A program made the position numbers and the translations under genes. Below, in pieces: positions 11,590 through 24,770 of a stretch of 64,000 bases of DNA. The notes below the pieces were generated by a model. It was not told the origin of the DNA and did not search any database. It worked only from the letters and a program-made list of their open reading frames with translations. Each line of letters begins with the position of its first letter. Within the stretch, counting starts at the first letter, position 1. Source of the DNA: Notamacropus eugenii (Eukaryota > Chordata > Mammalia > Diprotodontia > Macropodidae); NCBI RefSeq assembly GCF_028372415.1, contig NC_092872.1, forward strand, positions 391,304,853 through 391,368,852, given 5' to 3'.

Positions 11590-11760
11590 TGCTAGATTTG
11601 GAGTCGGAACACCTGGGCCCAAATTCTAACCTTGCTGCTTCTTACCTGTTTGGCCTTGGACAAGCCAGTTACTCTCTCTTAACCCAAGTTTCTCCATTTT
11701 AAAATAAACAGGTTTTCTGAAGTGTGTTCTAGTTCTCAATCTATGATGCTATTATGAAGA
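11590..11760 (+). mobile_element. THER1/MIR-type SINE
   Basis: Carries 'ttggagtcggaacacctggg', 'tttggccttggacaagccagttactctc', 'aagtttctccattttaaaa' and a 'ctcaatctatgatgcta' end in CORE-SINE order on the + strand. Confidence 0.7.
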
Positions 11761-14159
11761 TTATGACAAAAATCATGAAGCACATCACATGAACATTTTT
11801 AAGAATTTTATATTTTAGGCAAAACAAAATATGACAAAAAGGTTAAAACAGGTTGGGTTAAATAAATGGAATGTTCAAAACCAGCAGCATATAGTTCTAA
11901 CAGTTCCTATCAAATTAGAAATGTCTTGAGTAGATGCAGGGTGGTGGTGTACTTGCTATCTTGAGAAGTCTAACTAAATTTGAGATGGCTTATCAACAAA
12001 ACATGGACCACCAACTGATACATTGCCTTAACTAAAGGGTTTCATATTCATAATGATGATTCATTAGCACACAGAGAGTGTAGCTTTTGGATAAATGAGC
12101 TCGTAATGAAAGATATGGAATTAGGGATCCTTGAAATATTAATGTATGTGTTCCATACAAAAGAAATCATAATTACATTTGGGATTACAATGTATGATCC
12201 AAGTTCTTAGGCCATTCCATGAAATAGCCAGCATTCTTTTTAAATACTGATGGAAAGATGGCAAATCTCAGGTGGCTCAGTGCTACTTTCAGATACTTAA
12301 GGATCTGATTTTGATTTTAATGCTGAACTTGATGTTGTCACCTGAAGTTTCCTTATTTTTTGGACGAGTTGAGTCAGGTGAGAGTGTTATGGGACTGTTG
12401 TGATGGCTGCCAACTGCCATTATGATTTTAGAAGGCCTGAAGGGACTACCTTGTCAAAGCCACAAGTCAAGAATATGTCAAAAACCTCATGAGTTGTCTT
12501 TTCCTATCAGATTCAAAGATTCATTCTCTAAAGTGCGTGTTTCACATTTTAATTAAGTTACACTGCTTTTAGAATTCAGCTAAGTATTCTTTTTCAGTCT
12601 GTAATAGAAATAATTGCCAATTTAAATTTAAATCCACATACAAAAGAATGAAAAAATTAGAGACAGTGTCAGAGTTTTATCTGCTTTCATGTAAACATTT
12701 GGATTGGCTCCAAAATAAATATTCATTAGGGCTTCATTAATGTATCTCAGTAATAATTTGCTATGAAATAAGGTCTTATAATGCACGAGTCAAGGACTGT
12801 ACAGACAAGGTGTAGTTACAAGAATAAGTAGTCAATATGCTACTTTAATATGCAAAAGAGATATCTTTAAACCTGATATATGGAAGTCAATGAGATTCCT
12901 TCATTAATCTTCATGTCTAATATGTGGCTTATCCTCACCCCATCTACAGCATTTTTCTTCAAATCTTGGAATGTGTGACAAATTGAAAACAATGGAAGTC
13001 ATTTTGGCCCCTGATATAATTAAAGAAAAGTTTTCTAGTATTTTACAAGTTATTCTATTAATATCATTTATAGAATTTATATACATTTCCCACTGAGTGT
13101 TAAGTTTAAAAAATATAGAATACTTTTAAAGATGGAAGTGTAGAAGATTTTGTTTTCTAAAACCTTAAACATTTGACAGATTTTAATAATCTTAACTTGC
13201 TAACATCACTATTATATACCCTTTATTATTTTCAAAAATAGTGGGTGACCATATTGTGCTTAAGATGGCAAAATTATGTTGCTTATAAATAATTTACAAA
13301 TGATTTACAAATATATTTTTATTTAAATTTCCTTTAGAGACAATATATTGTCTTCATAATTGCTTGATTGATCCATTAAATTCATGACTGTCTATGGTAG
13401 GGACTTGTTTTGGGGTTTGCAAAAGTAAAGAAATGACCTACATAAATCATTTCCAAGTGAATAGAGTAAGAGGAGACCCTTTCAAAGAAATAACTTCCTT
13501 ACACATAACCAAGAGGGACAGTGGACTTTTAACTAAACAGTTTAAGCATAGTAAAGAAAATTGGGACAGACTCTTATAGAACAGAAGGAATAGTTTATTA
13601 AACACAGAGAAAATATCTAAACCAATGTTTTCCTTTTATGAATCATGTGGTAGAATAGGATGAAAAGCAAGAACTTGATGAAAAATAACAATGGATCCTG
13701 TCTTCCTTGTTAAACATGACTTCAAAACCTTCATTTTGAGGAAAGCATTGCATATGGGCATTTGTGAAAAACTCATTAGAAAGAAAAGTCAAAATTTTAG
13801 CCACTTTTCCATATAAAATGGGCCACATAAAAGGTTGCTATTAAGTGGTTGCTATTAAAATTGAAAAATTTGAGTCATAGAGAAAGCTTTAATGTCAACT
13901 AACCTTGTTTTTTTTATATCTCTTTGAGAGTATATATTTCAGCCAGTGTTTACTATATATGATATTTGAGTTTGGGGCCTATCAGGGCATTCAATGTATA
14001 CAAAGCCATTTATTTCTAGGAAGCTGAAATTTATAAAAATTTCCAACATCAACAATCTTATACCTTGAAATCAAAAATGTTAAATGTTTCAGTTTTTTTC
14101 CCTTTAAGTTAGCATTGCCATATTAATATATAGTAACACTTCACTTCTTATTTCATTCA

Positions 14160-14350
14160 TTAGTCCTTAGTAGAGCCCACTGGATGACAGATCTAGAGAT
14201 GGCAAGAACTCCAAAGACTATGTAATCCAAACCCCTCATATTGTATTTGAGTAGACTGAAGACCGAGAAGATTAAGTGATGACCCAGGGAGTAATTATCA
14301 TATGCAAGTTTGTAGACTAGTTTTCCCAACTCCAGAGGCACTGTAGGTGC
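14160..14350 (-). mobile_element. MIR-type SINE fragment, antisense
   Basis: The + strand reads 'gagtagactgaagaccgaga', 'ttaagtgatgacccaggga' and 'caagtttgtagactag', the reverse complement of the CORE-SINE middle. Diverged. Confidence 0.5.
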
Positions 14351-14850
14351 CACACTATCTTCCTTGCAAAAAGCAAAAAACATATGACTCAGTCCTATTC
14401 TGAGGGGTGATCCTCTTAGTGAGAAAACAACTAGGTTAGTCTTCACATAAGAGACAAGGTAAGTTTCTATGCCCATATCCAAATCCTCCCTAGCTTGGTA
14501 GAACATACCAAATACTGGTATAACCTCAAGCAAGCTAGAGTCAGCTGCATATGTGCTGAAACATCACAATGAGAATCAATGGAAGTAGATAATCATTATA
14601 ATACTGTGAATTTATGTAATAGTTTCCTTCTGTAGTCAACTTTATCATATATTAATATCTAATTCTAGTGACAGGTAGGGGAAATCATTTATTATCATTT
14701 ATGATGAAATCAATTTCAACATGCACCAGAACGAAGAATATTCACCAAACATAAAAATTACATGGAGTAAGAATTAAGTAATGATTATTAATTAAGGCAA
14801 GTGTAGATCTAGACTGACAATGATGCTGGATGCTATTTCAGCTAAAATTA

Positions 14851-14909
14851 GGTAGGTAGATAGATGGATAGATGAATAGATGGATGGATGGATAGATGGA
14901 TGGATGGAT
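14851..14909 (+). repeat. Degenerate (GATA/GATG)n tetranucleotide repeat
   Basis: Interspersed TAGA, TGGA and GATA units, directly abutting an antisense SINE body that begins at about 14910. Confidence 0.95.
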
Positions 14910-15070
14910 CACACTTTACAAAACACTTTAATATGTTTCTTTATTTTATCTTCACAACCTGTGAGCCATGCTATTGTTTGTATTTATTTATTTTACTGAT
15001 GATGAGAAAAATGTGACTTAGAGGGAAAATGCCTCTACCAGGGTCAAAGAGCTAGTCAGCACAAGTCAAC
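14910..15070 (-). mobile_element. CORE-SINE fragment, antisense
   Basis: The + strand shows 'tttatcttcacaacctgtga', 'ttactgatgatgagaaaa' and 'agagctagtcagcacaagtc', matching the antisense 3' half of a MIR/THER-type SINE. Its end probably seeded the adjacent tetranucleotide repeat. Confidence 0.55.
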
Positions 15071-15089
15071 AACAAACGTTTAATAAATG

Positions 15090-15240
15090 ACATAGATCAT
15101 TTGGAGGTAATCTCAAAGAGAAAGTACCAACCTTAAAGGTGATCAGGAAAGGCTTCTCACAGAAGGTGAGATTTTAGCTGAGAATGAAAGACAGGGAATC
15201 CAGGAGGCAGAAGTCATTAAAAATGACTGGAAACTGGAAA
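15090..15240 (-). mobile_element. L2 LINE 3' fragment, antisense
   Basis: 'aggaaaggcttctcacagaa' followed by 'ggtgagattttagctgagaa' is the complement of the L2 segment encoding the end of ORF2. A sense L2 3' end follows at 15340, giving an inverted pair. Confidence 0.45.
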
Positions 15241-15339
15241 ATGGAATGTCACAGGTAAGGAGGAGAAAGGATACCTTACAAGTGCCATAGGATCATAGAG
15301 CAAGGGAAAATGTGTAAGAATGAAGAAGAATTTAATTTC

Positions 15340-15740
15340 ATATCTTCTTTACTCCAAGTCTAATACCATGCCACTTAGGCTGCTAGTCTTTCACTGAAAT
15401 TATACCAACCCTCTCCTCTGTGCCTTATAATGTCTTAGCTCAATATAGTGTTCCATATGGTCTTCCCTGATCCCTCCCCCACTCAGCCAACAGTATTATC
15501 TCCCTTATTAGTTATTCATAAAAATCTTTGGCCCTAGGCTTTGTTGTCACCATTTTCTACCTTGCATTGTATTTACCTGTATGGATGCCATAGTCTTTCC
15601 AGTAGAATTTAAGTTCCTTAAAGTCAAGCATTGTTTTGGTTTTGAATTTGATAACCCAGAACAAAGCTTAATATCTTGAACACAGTGATTACTTAACAGG
15701 ATTAAAGTTTAAATGAATTGATAGTATACTTTCATGGATA
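15340..15740 (+). mobile_element. L2 LINE 3' end
   Basis: Sense L2 landmarks appear in order: a pyrimidine-rich 'ggtcttccctgatccctccc', 'tctcccttattagttattca', 'agaatttaagttccttaaag', and the terminal 'aagcttaatatcttgaacac' region. Confidence 0.6.
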
Positions 15741-16804
15741 TTAGAATACAGAGTCTGAGAGGGGAGGGATCATTTATTTTTTAAGGGTAACAAGTTGTGT
15801 CACGGATAGGATATGAACCCAAATCTCTCATATCTAATGCAAAATATGAAAATAAGTCACACTTTTTATACTTTTAAATCCTAAGAGATGTACAGATATC
15901 AGTTATTATCACAAACAAGACATTCTAGGAAGGGTTCAAGAAAGAAAAAATAATTGAAATTTGAGTTATTACTAGACACATTCATCAATACCTACTTTCA
16001 GAAGCTTTCCCAGTCCTAAGTACAGATAACATGATCCTTCTGTTTTATGCCTTAGTTCCATTAAAAAAGAAACTTATGACATATCACTTATTTGAGCAAA
16101 CTAATAAAATAATTTTATGAAAAGGTGGCAACTTTGATTTGCAAAGACTGAACTTAGAGTAACAGTGAGAATTTTTGTTGTGTTATTTTTTTCTGACTTT
16201 ATCAATATTGTTCTTAGCATAGCCTTTGGTAACCCAGCTAACTTTTTAAAGTCTCAAATAAAATTTTAACAACAAGAATTAGCTAAAGAGATTGTAGAAA
16301 TTTAATCTCTTTTATTCAAGAAAAGAATAAGAACAAAATATTGACTTCTTATGTCAACATTTGGTTATAAAATGAGAAGCAGAAGCAAACCATTTCCTTA
16401 GAAAAAGAATAAGCCTTTATTTAAAACTTGGAAATATAGGTGAAAATTAAATGTTAGACTTCTATTAGAGTGTTATTGTTCAATCTATACCTATCTGTGT
16501 AACGTTTTATATCAACGGGATCAATAAATATACAACCTACAAATGAGATCCAGAGTGAACAACCTTGAGTGTGACTTAAGTTGTAGTTTAAGGCATAATC
16601 AGCATAGAAGAAAGATATAGAAGGGGTAGGTGGTAATAACATGAAGGAAAGAATATTAATATATAAAAAGAGATATTGGAGAACAGGAAAAGAAAAGGGT
16701 AATGAGAAAAGAGAGAAAGGAATGGAAAGCAATGGAGTAAAAGAAAAATAATGAAGGAAGCAGGTGAGGGACAGAGGAAAAGAATATGAAGAGATGAAAT
16801 AATG

Positions 16805-17055
16805 AGGAGTGTTCATTGAGATTTCTCAGAAGCACAGAAAGTCCGGTTTGGAAGGAACCTTAAGAGCCAATGAATACAAACTTTGTCTGGTGAAGGACTA
16901 CTCTATGACATACCCAACAAACTGTCATGCAGTCTTTGCTTGAAGATTTCTAGTGGGCAGGGAGATGTACAACTTTCTGGAGCAGCATGTTCAAATATTT
17001 GCATTTGTTAGATTTTTGTCTGTGAAACATCTATGCTATAGATAACCTACTACTA
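16805..17055 (+). mobile_element. L3/CR1-like LINE fragment
   Basis: 'tttggaaggaaccttaagag' and 'tgcttgaagatttctagtgg', then 'gggagatgtacaactttctg', follow the order of ancient mammalian CR1/L3 3' regions. Purine-rich DNA (16620-16800) precedes it. Confidence 0.45.
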
Positions 17056-17084
17056 GTTTGAGTTACAAATCACTTACTTTATTT

Positions 17085-18100
17085 CTCTTTTTATAATTTT
17101 ATTTGTTTTCAGTGTTCTAGAATCACTTCCATATAACTTAGATTTTTTCCCCTCCCTCCTCCCTCCTTCCTGAGACAGGGTACAATTTTATATAGGTTCT
17201 GCTCATGCATTCCTATTAAATACATTTTCACCTTAGTCATGTTGCATAGAACTAAAATGAATGGGAGAAATCATAAAACAAACCAAAACATAATACAAAA
17301 GAAAATGATCTACTATATTCTGTGACTGAATTTCATAGTTCTTTCTCTGGATATAGAAGGCATTTTGCCTTAAGAGATCATTGGGAATTTTTTAAGTCCT
17401 AGCATTGCAGTGAAGTTTTAAGTCTACCAGAAAATATCCTCACACACCGTGGTTGTTGCTATGTACAGAGTTCTCCTGGTTCTGCTCCTTTTGCTCAGCA
17501 TCAGGTCATGTAAGTCTTTCAAGGACTCTCTGAGGTCTTCCTGATCGTTTCTTATACCACAATAGTATTCCATTACATTCATATACCACTACTTGTTCAA
17601 GCATTCCCCACTGATGGGCATCCCCTTGATTTCCAGTTCTTGGCCACCACAAAGAACGCTACTATAAATATTTTTGTACATGAAGGACCCTTTCCCACTT
17701 TTATGATCTCTTGAGGATAGAGTCTTAGAAATATTATTGCTGGGTGAAAAGGTATGCAAATTTTTGTAGACCTTTGGGCATAGTTCCAAATTGCTCTCCA
17801 GAATGGTTGGATCAGCTCACAGCTCCACCAACAATGAGTTATTTTTTCAACTCTCCCACGTCTTCTCCAACACTTATCATCATTCTGTGTTGTCATGTTA
17901 GCCAATCTGATGTGTGTGATGTGGTATTTCAGAGTTGTTTTGATTTGCATCTCTCTAATCAATAGTGATTTAAAACATTTTTTCATATGACTATTGATAG
18001 CTTTAATTTCATCCTCTGAAAACTGCCTGTTCATATCCTTTGACCATTTATCAATTGGGGCATTTATCTTATTTCTCATCATTGGTTATATTACCGCAAT
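17085..18100 (-). mobile_element. L1 LINE 3' end (ORF2 C-terminus and 3' UTR), 5'-truncated
   Basis: A minus-strand L1 remnant. Translation gives the ORF2p C-terminal signature (PIDKWSKDMNRQFSEDEIK, then CWWSCELIQPFW and YPQEIIK), followed toward lower coordinates by the marsupial-type 3' UTR containing 'gaaccaggagaactctgtac' on the minus strand. ORF2 is 5'-truncated near 18100 and has no reverse transcriptase domain, so it is inactive. Confidence 0.9.
17597..18082 (-). pseudogene. L1 ORF2 C-terminal fragment
   Basis: An open frame of 161 codons on the minus strand, unusually intact for a truncated L1. It has the ORF2p tail including the CWW/HCWW cysteine-tryptophan region (residues about 72-90 of the frame). 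The endonuclease and reverse transcriptase domains are absent. The frame ends before the natural ORF2 end, after 'KNWKSRGCPSVGNA', and a second overlapping frame continues it. Confidence 0.85.
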
Positions 18101-19064
18101 ATTTAGCTAAATGATTTAGAAACCTGACCTTTCTATGTCATGGAGGACTGAGGGGAAAAAAGTATAGCTGCACTTGATGAATGTAAGCCTGTTAATAATT
18201 CCACTTACTTTGGGGACCCAACTAGGAAGTTGCCCCTAGTACAGTCTGTGATTGAGTAAAAAGTTCTCAGCTAAAGAAAAAATATTCCTGCTTCTCGCTG
18301 GACTTGGGAAGGTTTATCTTTAGTCTGTCTACCTGAAATTCAATGAATTTTTATACTTAAGCCAGAAATTTAGAAGTGGGAACTTAGGGAAAAAATTACA
18401 TTGCTTGTATCACCCAGGATGAGAATTTATCATTCATGTTCCATACATGTTAAATATTTGCTATAATCTTGAAAATAAAGCTGTATAGGAAACAAGAATT
18501 GATTGAAATTCTCATAGGATGGGATCTTTGTGTGTGTGAACTTTATATTCTGAGTAACTCAAGGCTCTTGTTTTTCAGTTGAATATTTTGAAATCTTGAA
18601 AATATTTTGAAAGCATCTAAATCTCCTTTCTGCCTTATTAGGTGCAGTATACATGAATTAGGATCATGGACTATCTCAGAGTCATGGTCCTGTAGATTAA
18701 TCATAATCAGCAATATTTTGTATATGTAGAAGGTGAAGAATATTGAGGTGAACATGTACTTATCTCAAAACATACTCTGATTTAAAAAATAAAATTCCAG
18801 TAAGATCTTGGTGTATTCTTTACTTCTTTTTTCAAAAACAAAAGTTTCATAATTTGCGAGAATTGTCTCTGAAAGAATGAAAGGGAAATACTAGTTACAA
18901 TTAGAGCTTACTACATGTGGTCAAAAATGAAGTGCTTTTTAATACTACTGAAAAGTAAAATTTTGTGAATTTGTATAAATATGTACCACTGAGGTTATTA
19001 AAACTCCAAATCCGATGGAGTTTCTAAGTTTTTTTCCCAGGTTAAACAAGTCATCTTTGATTTA

Positions 19065-19320
19065 TGAATCAAAAGCTATTGGAATTGGAAGGAGCCTCAG
19101 AGATGATCTAGATCAAGTTCTTACATGATGAAAGAATTCCATTATGTGATAAAGGATTATGCATTTCCTACTTGAAAATTTCTAGTGATAGGAAACTCAG
19201 GAGAATTTACTTTTAGAAATGTGTCCTATCATTGCATCATCTTTCTGAGAAGTTCATGCAATACTTTATTCATGTTGAATTTGTTGCCAACTAAAACTCT
19301 TTAAAAAGCAAACAAACATA
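19065..19320 (+). mobile_element. L3/CR1-like LINE fragment
   Basis: 'ggaattggaaggagcctcag' with 'cctacttgaaaatttctagt' and 'gataggaaactcaggagaat' parallels the 16805-17055 copy. A similar but more eroded stretch occurs at about 19720-19920. Confidence 0.4.
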
Positions 19321-20390
19321 AATGAATATTAAGACACTTTTAAAAAATATTTTCCCTGAGTGTGGCTGAGTGAGCCCAAAAGTGTGAAAACATTGGCAGA
19401 CTTGTGTTTAGGTACCTCTTTATTTAATATGAACATTCGTTTGAAACTCCAACTTGGAGATAACATGTTTGAAACTATTTCAAATATTGTTCTCTCCAAC
19501 AGAGTTGTACTTAACTTTATTGTTATACAAATTTATTGTATTCCTAAGTAAAAGAGGATGTAAAACCATTATGAAAATGATTCATGAGACTGCTAATCTT
19601 GCAAACTTCTTTAAAATTATTATGAACTTTATTTTTTGGGGAGAAGTTAAATAAAACATAGATAAATTTAGAACTTAAAGCAATTCTCACTCATTGTCTC
19701 TGGTATGCAGCACATAACTGTTGGATGTAGACTTTAGAGATTATCAGGTCTGCCCTCATTGTTCATTGTAATAATACTTCCTCCAGTATCCTTATAAGGA
19801 GAATATTCAAATTCAGTTAAAATACTGTTAGTTATCAAAAACTCTCTATCTCAATATGCTAACCATTCCATTTTAGATAACTCTAAGGAATTCTCTAGCT
19901 CATTAAGAAAACCTCTTGCCCTTACCATTTTTAATTTTTAAACTGCATTTTAAGCCATATGTCTGATCAATTCCAAAGAGCTTCCAAGTTTAGGCAGAAT
20001 CATTGATACAGTGCCAGAAAAGTTAAAAAATTAGAGCTTGTGCAATGAGAACAGCTGCCATGAATATCAAACACAATCATCTATATGACCTTTTCACATG
20101 GGATCAGATTTCCATACCTATGCCATAGTCATCTCTCACTGCCAGTGTGACTAAACTGAACCTCCCTTTGGGAGGGTTTATCAAACACTGACTATGCTTC
20201 CAAGCCAAGTTCTGATCATGAGATGACATTCCTGAAAAAATAAGGAATGATCATGATTTTAATTTTGACTTTCTTTCATGTATTTTGAATGTTATTTCCA
20301 AGGAACAATCATTCATTGAAAGCTAAATGACCTCTGTCTCCTCACAATAGAATATAGTAGTTAATGCCTCTCCTTTCCTCCACATACACA

Positions 20391-20712
20391 CCAGTGGTAC
20401 AGTGGATACAGCACCAGTGCGGGAGTCAGGAGGACCTGAGTCCAAATCTCACCTCAAGTACCTGACATTCACTAACTGTGTGACCTTGGGCAAGTCGCTT
20501 AACCCCAATCGCCTCATCCTGGGTCATCTCCAGTCATCCTGATGAATATCTGGTCACAGGATTGAGATGACTCTGGAAGAGAAGTGAGGCTGGTGACCTG
20601 CATAGCCCTCCCTTACTCAAAAAACCCCCAAAAAAGTGAAGTCAAGTGCAAATCATGTCATCATTTCTCTGATGGCATGGTCTTCTTCAACAATGAAGGA
20701 TGAGCAAATAAC
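20391..20712 (+). mobile_element. MAR1-type marsupial SINE with RTE-like tail
   Basis: Nearly full length: a tRNA-derived head ('gtacagtggatacagcacca', 'gagtcaggaggacctgagtc'), the 'tgtgaccttgggcaagtcgc' core, and a 3' portion ending 'ctgatggcatggtcttcttc', which I recognise as the RTE-related tail of marsupial MAR1. This is one of the best clade markers in the window. Confidence 0.85.
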
Positions 20713-21462
20713 TTATACACCAAAGATTCTACTTCCTGTTATTTGGAACTATGGAACCATATCATCCTTGGTAAAGATGTTATTAAGATTATGCCCAATT
20801 AAGAGCATTCAATAAATAAGAGAAAGTCAAAGGCAGATTTTCATTTGTGTGAATCAAAGTCAAGATATTCACAAGGCTGACAAAATCATTGTTTTCTAAA
20901 TATCTCCATCCTTCTCTTCACCTAGTCCTCCCTTCACTTGTATTTCTGCTCTGTATTTCAAACTCCAGAATTTTCCAGTTTTCTGATTTGTTCAAAAGAA
21001 AATTTCCTCAAAGCAGGAAGTAATATGAAATTATATTATGTTCTGATTGCAATTCATTCATACCAAAGTATTAACTCTCCTTTTTACTTCTAATTGTGAA
21101 ATGATTAGCTCTAATTATGTGATAGGGAAAGGAATTTTTTAAATGGGAGACTTTCTGATATCCTCTTACATTCTGCACTGAGACATATCTACCTTAGTAA
21201 TTTTAGATTGCTTGTAATGAGCTAAGTCACAAAGGACAGTGGTATGGGTACTCAACTGTGCCCTTTTCTTCTCTTCTTCCTAAAACCAAACTCATCTGTG
21301 ATCCTTCCAACTAAGATATCAGATACTGAGAATATAGACAGTGTTCTTACTATGCCCTCTACTCATCTTTGTGTTATTCCTCCATCTCCAATCTAGGGTT
21401 TCTTATACCCTACATTCCCCATGGAAAATCCAAAGGCCCATATTATATTTTGTTGTATGTGT

Positions 21463-21465
<3 letters not shown>

Positions 21466-21546
<81 letters not shown>
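21466..21546 (+). repeat. (CA)n(TA)n compound microsatellite
   Basis: About 25 CA units run directly into about 14 TA units. Confidence 0.98.
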
Positions 21547-21549
<3 letters not shown>

Positions 21550-21659
21550 ACATACTCACATTACTATATATGCTATTAGACTATGGTATATTACACATAC
21601 TTTATATCAGATATATGCCCAGAATCATAGATAGACACAACACTCCACTTTTAAAATCT

Positions 21660-22718
21660 TGTTTAATATTTTATTTTTTCAATTATATGAAAAAAAAATC
21701 CCAATATTCCTTTTTTTCTTCAAATTTTGAAAAAAATTCTCCCTCCCTTCCTTTCCCTCCTCATTGAGAAGGCAAGAAATTTGACATAGGTTATACATGT
21801 GAAGTCATGAAAAACACATTTCCATGTAAGTCATTATGTGAAAGTAAACAGAAAAAAACCCAGAAAAATAAAGTAAGGAAAAAATATCTTCAATGTGCAT
21901 TCAGGCTTTTACCTGTTCTTTCTCTGGAGATGGCTAGCACCTTTCATTGTTAAGTCCTACAACACTGTCTTGATCATTGTATTGTTAAGAATAACTAAGT
22001 TACTAATAGTAGATCATCATGCAATACTGTTGTTATTGTGTACAGTGTTCTCCTGATTCTGCTCATTTCACTCAGCGTCAGTTCATGTACATCTTTCCAT
22101 ATTTTTCTGAGGGCATCCTGCTCATCATTTCTTAAAGCACCATACCATTCCCTATCGTATTCCAATCATATACAACTTGTTCAGCCATTCCCCAATCAAT
22201 GGATATTATCTCAATTTTCAATTCTTTGCCACCACTAAAAGTGCTGCTATTAATATTTTTGTACCCATAGATAATTTTCTTTTATCTCTTTGGGATATAG
22301 ATCTAGCAGTTGTATTGCTTGATCAAAAGGTATGAATGATTTTATAGCCCTTTGGGCTATAAAATTCCAAATTGCTTTTCAAAATGGTTGAATCAGTATA
22401 CAACTTTGCCAACAATACATTAGTGTTTTAATTTTCCCACATCTTCTCCAACATCTGTCTTTTTCCTTTTCTGTCATATTAGCTACCTGAGTGGTGTGAG
22501 GTAGTAGGTCAGAGTTGTTTTAATTTTCATTTCTCTCTTCAGCAGTGATTTAGACCATTTTTATATGAGTATAGATAGCTTTGATTTCTTTGAAAACCAT
22601 TTGTTCATAACCTTTGACCTTTTATCAATTGAGAAATAGCTCTTAGTTGTATAAACATAGCTCAAGTTTCTATATGTTCAAGGAATAAAGTCTTTATCAG
22701 AAAAAAAATCACTGTATT
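21660..22718 (-). mobile_element. L1 LINE 3' end, 5'-truncated
   Basis: A minus-strand copy homologous to the 17.1-18.1 kb fragment. The + strand shows 'cctgattctgctcatttcac', 'tgttcagccattccccaatc' and 'ccttttatcaattgagaaat'. The A-rich 3' end lies near 21660. ORF2 is truncated within a segment whose minus-strand reading is 'tctgataaagactttattcc'. Many stops and indels. Confidence 0.87.
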
Positions 22719-23299
22719 ATTTTTTCACAGTAATGATTACCAACTATGTATATCCCACCAACCAATTTTCTCACGGTTTATCTTATTCTCTATCTCCTTT
22801 TACCCTATCCATTCTCAAAATGGTTTTGCTTCTGACTTTTACCTCCCCCAAACTGCCCTCCCTTCTATCAGATCTCCTCATTCTTTTATCCCCTCCCCTT
22901 CCTTCCTTCCTTTATGGTGAGATAGATTTCTACACCCAACTTAGTGTGTTTATTATTCCCTATTTGAGCCAATTCCAACAAGAATAAGATTTATGTGCTC
23001 CTCTCTTTGCTTCCTTCATTTCCCCCTGAACTGTAAAATTTCTTTCAGGCCTCTTTTATGTCAGATAATTTATCACATTCTATCTCTGCCTTTCCCTTCT
23101 CCCCGTGCATTTTTCTTTCTCATCCTTTAATTTAATTTAGTTTTTTTAATAATCATATCATCATATTTAAATCATACTTCAGCCTTCTATCTTTGTATAT
23201 TCATTCTAACTGCCCTAGTTATAAGAAAGATTTTATGAGTTACAAATATAATTTTCCTATGTAAGAATATAAACAGTGTAACTTTATCAAATCTCTTAT

Positions 23300-24387
23300 G
23301 ATTTCTCTTTCCTATTTATCTTTTTTATGCTTCTTTTGAATCTTATATTTACACCACCTCTTTAGCTCTGTCCTTTTCATCAGGAATGCTTGAAAGTCCT
23401 CTATTTCATTGGATATACATTTTTCTTCCTGAAGGACTATATTCATTTTTTCTGTGTAGATGATTCTTGGTTATACTCCTAGCTCTTTTGTTGTCTGGAG
23501 TATCATATTCCAAGCCCCATGATTCTTTAATGTAGAAACTGTTAAATCCTTTGTTTTCCTGCCTGTGCCTTTCTTTCTTTGCTTCTTTCTGGCTGCTTGC
23601 AGTATTTTCTCCTTGATGATAGAGGTCTGGAATTTGACTATAATATTCCTGGAAATTTTCATTTTGGGATCTCTTTCAGGAGGTGATTCTTTCATTGTTG
23701 ATTATACCCTCTGGTTCTAGAGTATCAGGGCAGTTTTCCCCAATAACTTATTGAAAGATGAAATCTAAGCTTCTTTTTTAATCATGCCTTTCAGGTAGTC
23801 CAATAATTCTTAAATTATTTCTCATGGATCTATTTTCCAGGTCAATTGTTTTTCCAGTGAGATTTCATATGTTCTAGTTTTTCATTCTTTTGCTTTTGCT
23901 TGATTGTTTCTAGATGTCTCATAAAATTATTAGCTTCCACTTGCTGAATTCTAACTTTTAAGGAATTATTTACTTCAGTGAGCTTTTGTACTCCATTTTC
24001 CATTTGGCCAATTCTACATTTTAACGAGTTCTTCATGTCAGTGAATTTTTCTTTATCTTTTTATCCATTTGGACAAGTATCCTTTTCAAGTAAATCTTCT
24101 CTTAATTGCATTTTTGGGTCTCTTTTTTCATTTGACCTATTCTACTTTTAAGGTGCTATTTTCTTCAGTTTTTTTGTGACTTCCTTACAAGCTATTGGTT
24201 CTTTTTCTTGCATCACTCTTGTTTCTTTTCCCAATTTTTCCTCTACCTTTCTTATAAAATCCTTCTTGAACTCTTCCATAACCTGAGACCAATTCATATT
24301 TTTCTCTGAGGCTTTGGATGGATCAATTTTAAGTTTATTATTTTTTTCCCATGTAGAAATATACATTTTGATTTTCCTTGTTACCAT
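23300..24387 (-). pseudogene. L1/HAL1 ORF1 remnant
   Basis: Three minus-strand blocks are recognisable. 24387-24148 holds 'MNWSQVMEEFKKDFIRKVEE', the coiled-coil start. 24036-23842 is a heptad-rich 'LKCRIGQMENGVQKL' segment. 23695-23471 holds 'SRNIIVKFQTSIIKEKILQA', the L1 ORF1p RRM/CTD-type nucleic-acid binding region, with 'AWNMILQTTKELG' near its end. Stops and frameshifts separate the blocks, so no functional protein is made. ORF1p normally packages L1 RNA in cytoplasmic particles. Confidence 0.85.
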
Positions 24388-24770
24388 AGTAACTTTCTAT
24401 GGTCAAAATTGTTTTTTTCTGTTGTTTGCCCATTTTCCTGCCTATTTCTTGACTTTTGGTTGGTGGTTGTTCTTCATTCTCAAGGAGGATCAAAATGACA
24501 TCCCTATGCTAGAGTAAGTTTCAGTGTGTTCCATTGTGGCTGATCAGACCAAGATGAGGTTGGAATGCTCTACCACAGGTTGGGCACAAATAATCTGCAT
24601 GAGCAACTGGGGTGCATACTCTTGACTTTGAACTCTATGCTAAAGTGGAACTCTGCTTCCCAAGTGGAGGGTGCACTCTCCCAAGCTTTAGTGTTTCTGT
24701 GCAGCTGTTTTCATAGGTAACTCTGGGTACCTATAATTTTTTGGCTCTTTCAATGTGGTATGATCTAGTT

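Noticed and set aside
17597..18082. A 161-codon minus-strand frame as a host gene
   Set aside because: Its sequence is the C-terminal part of L1 ORF2, with no catalytic domain.
20391..20712. tRNA gene
   Set aside because: The tRNA resemblance belongs to the head of a MAR1-type SINE; no intact cloverleaf.
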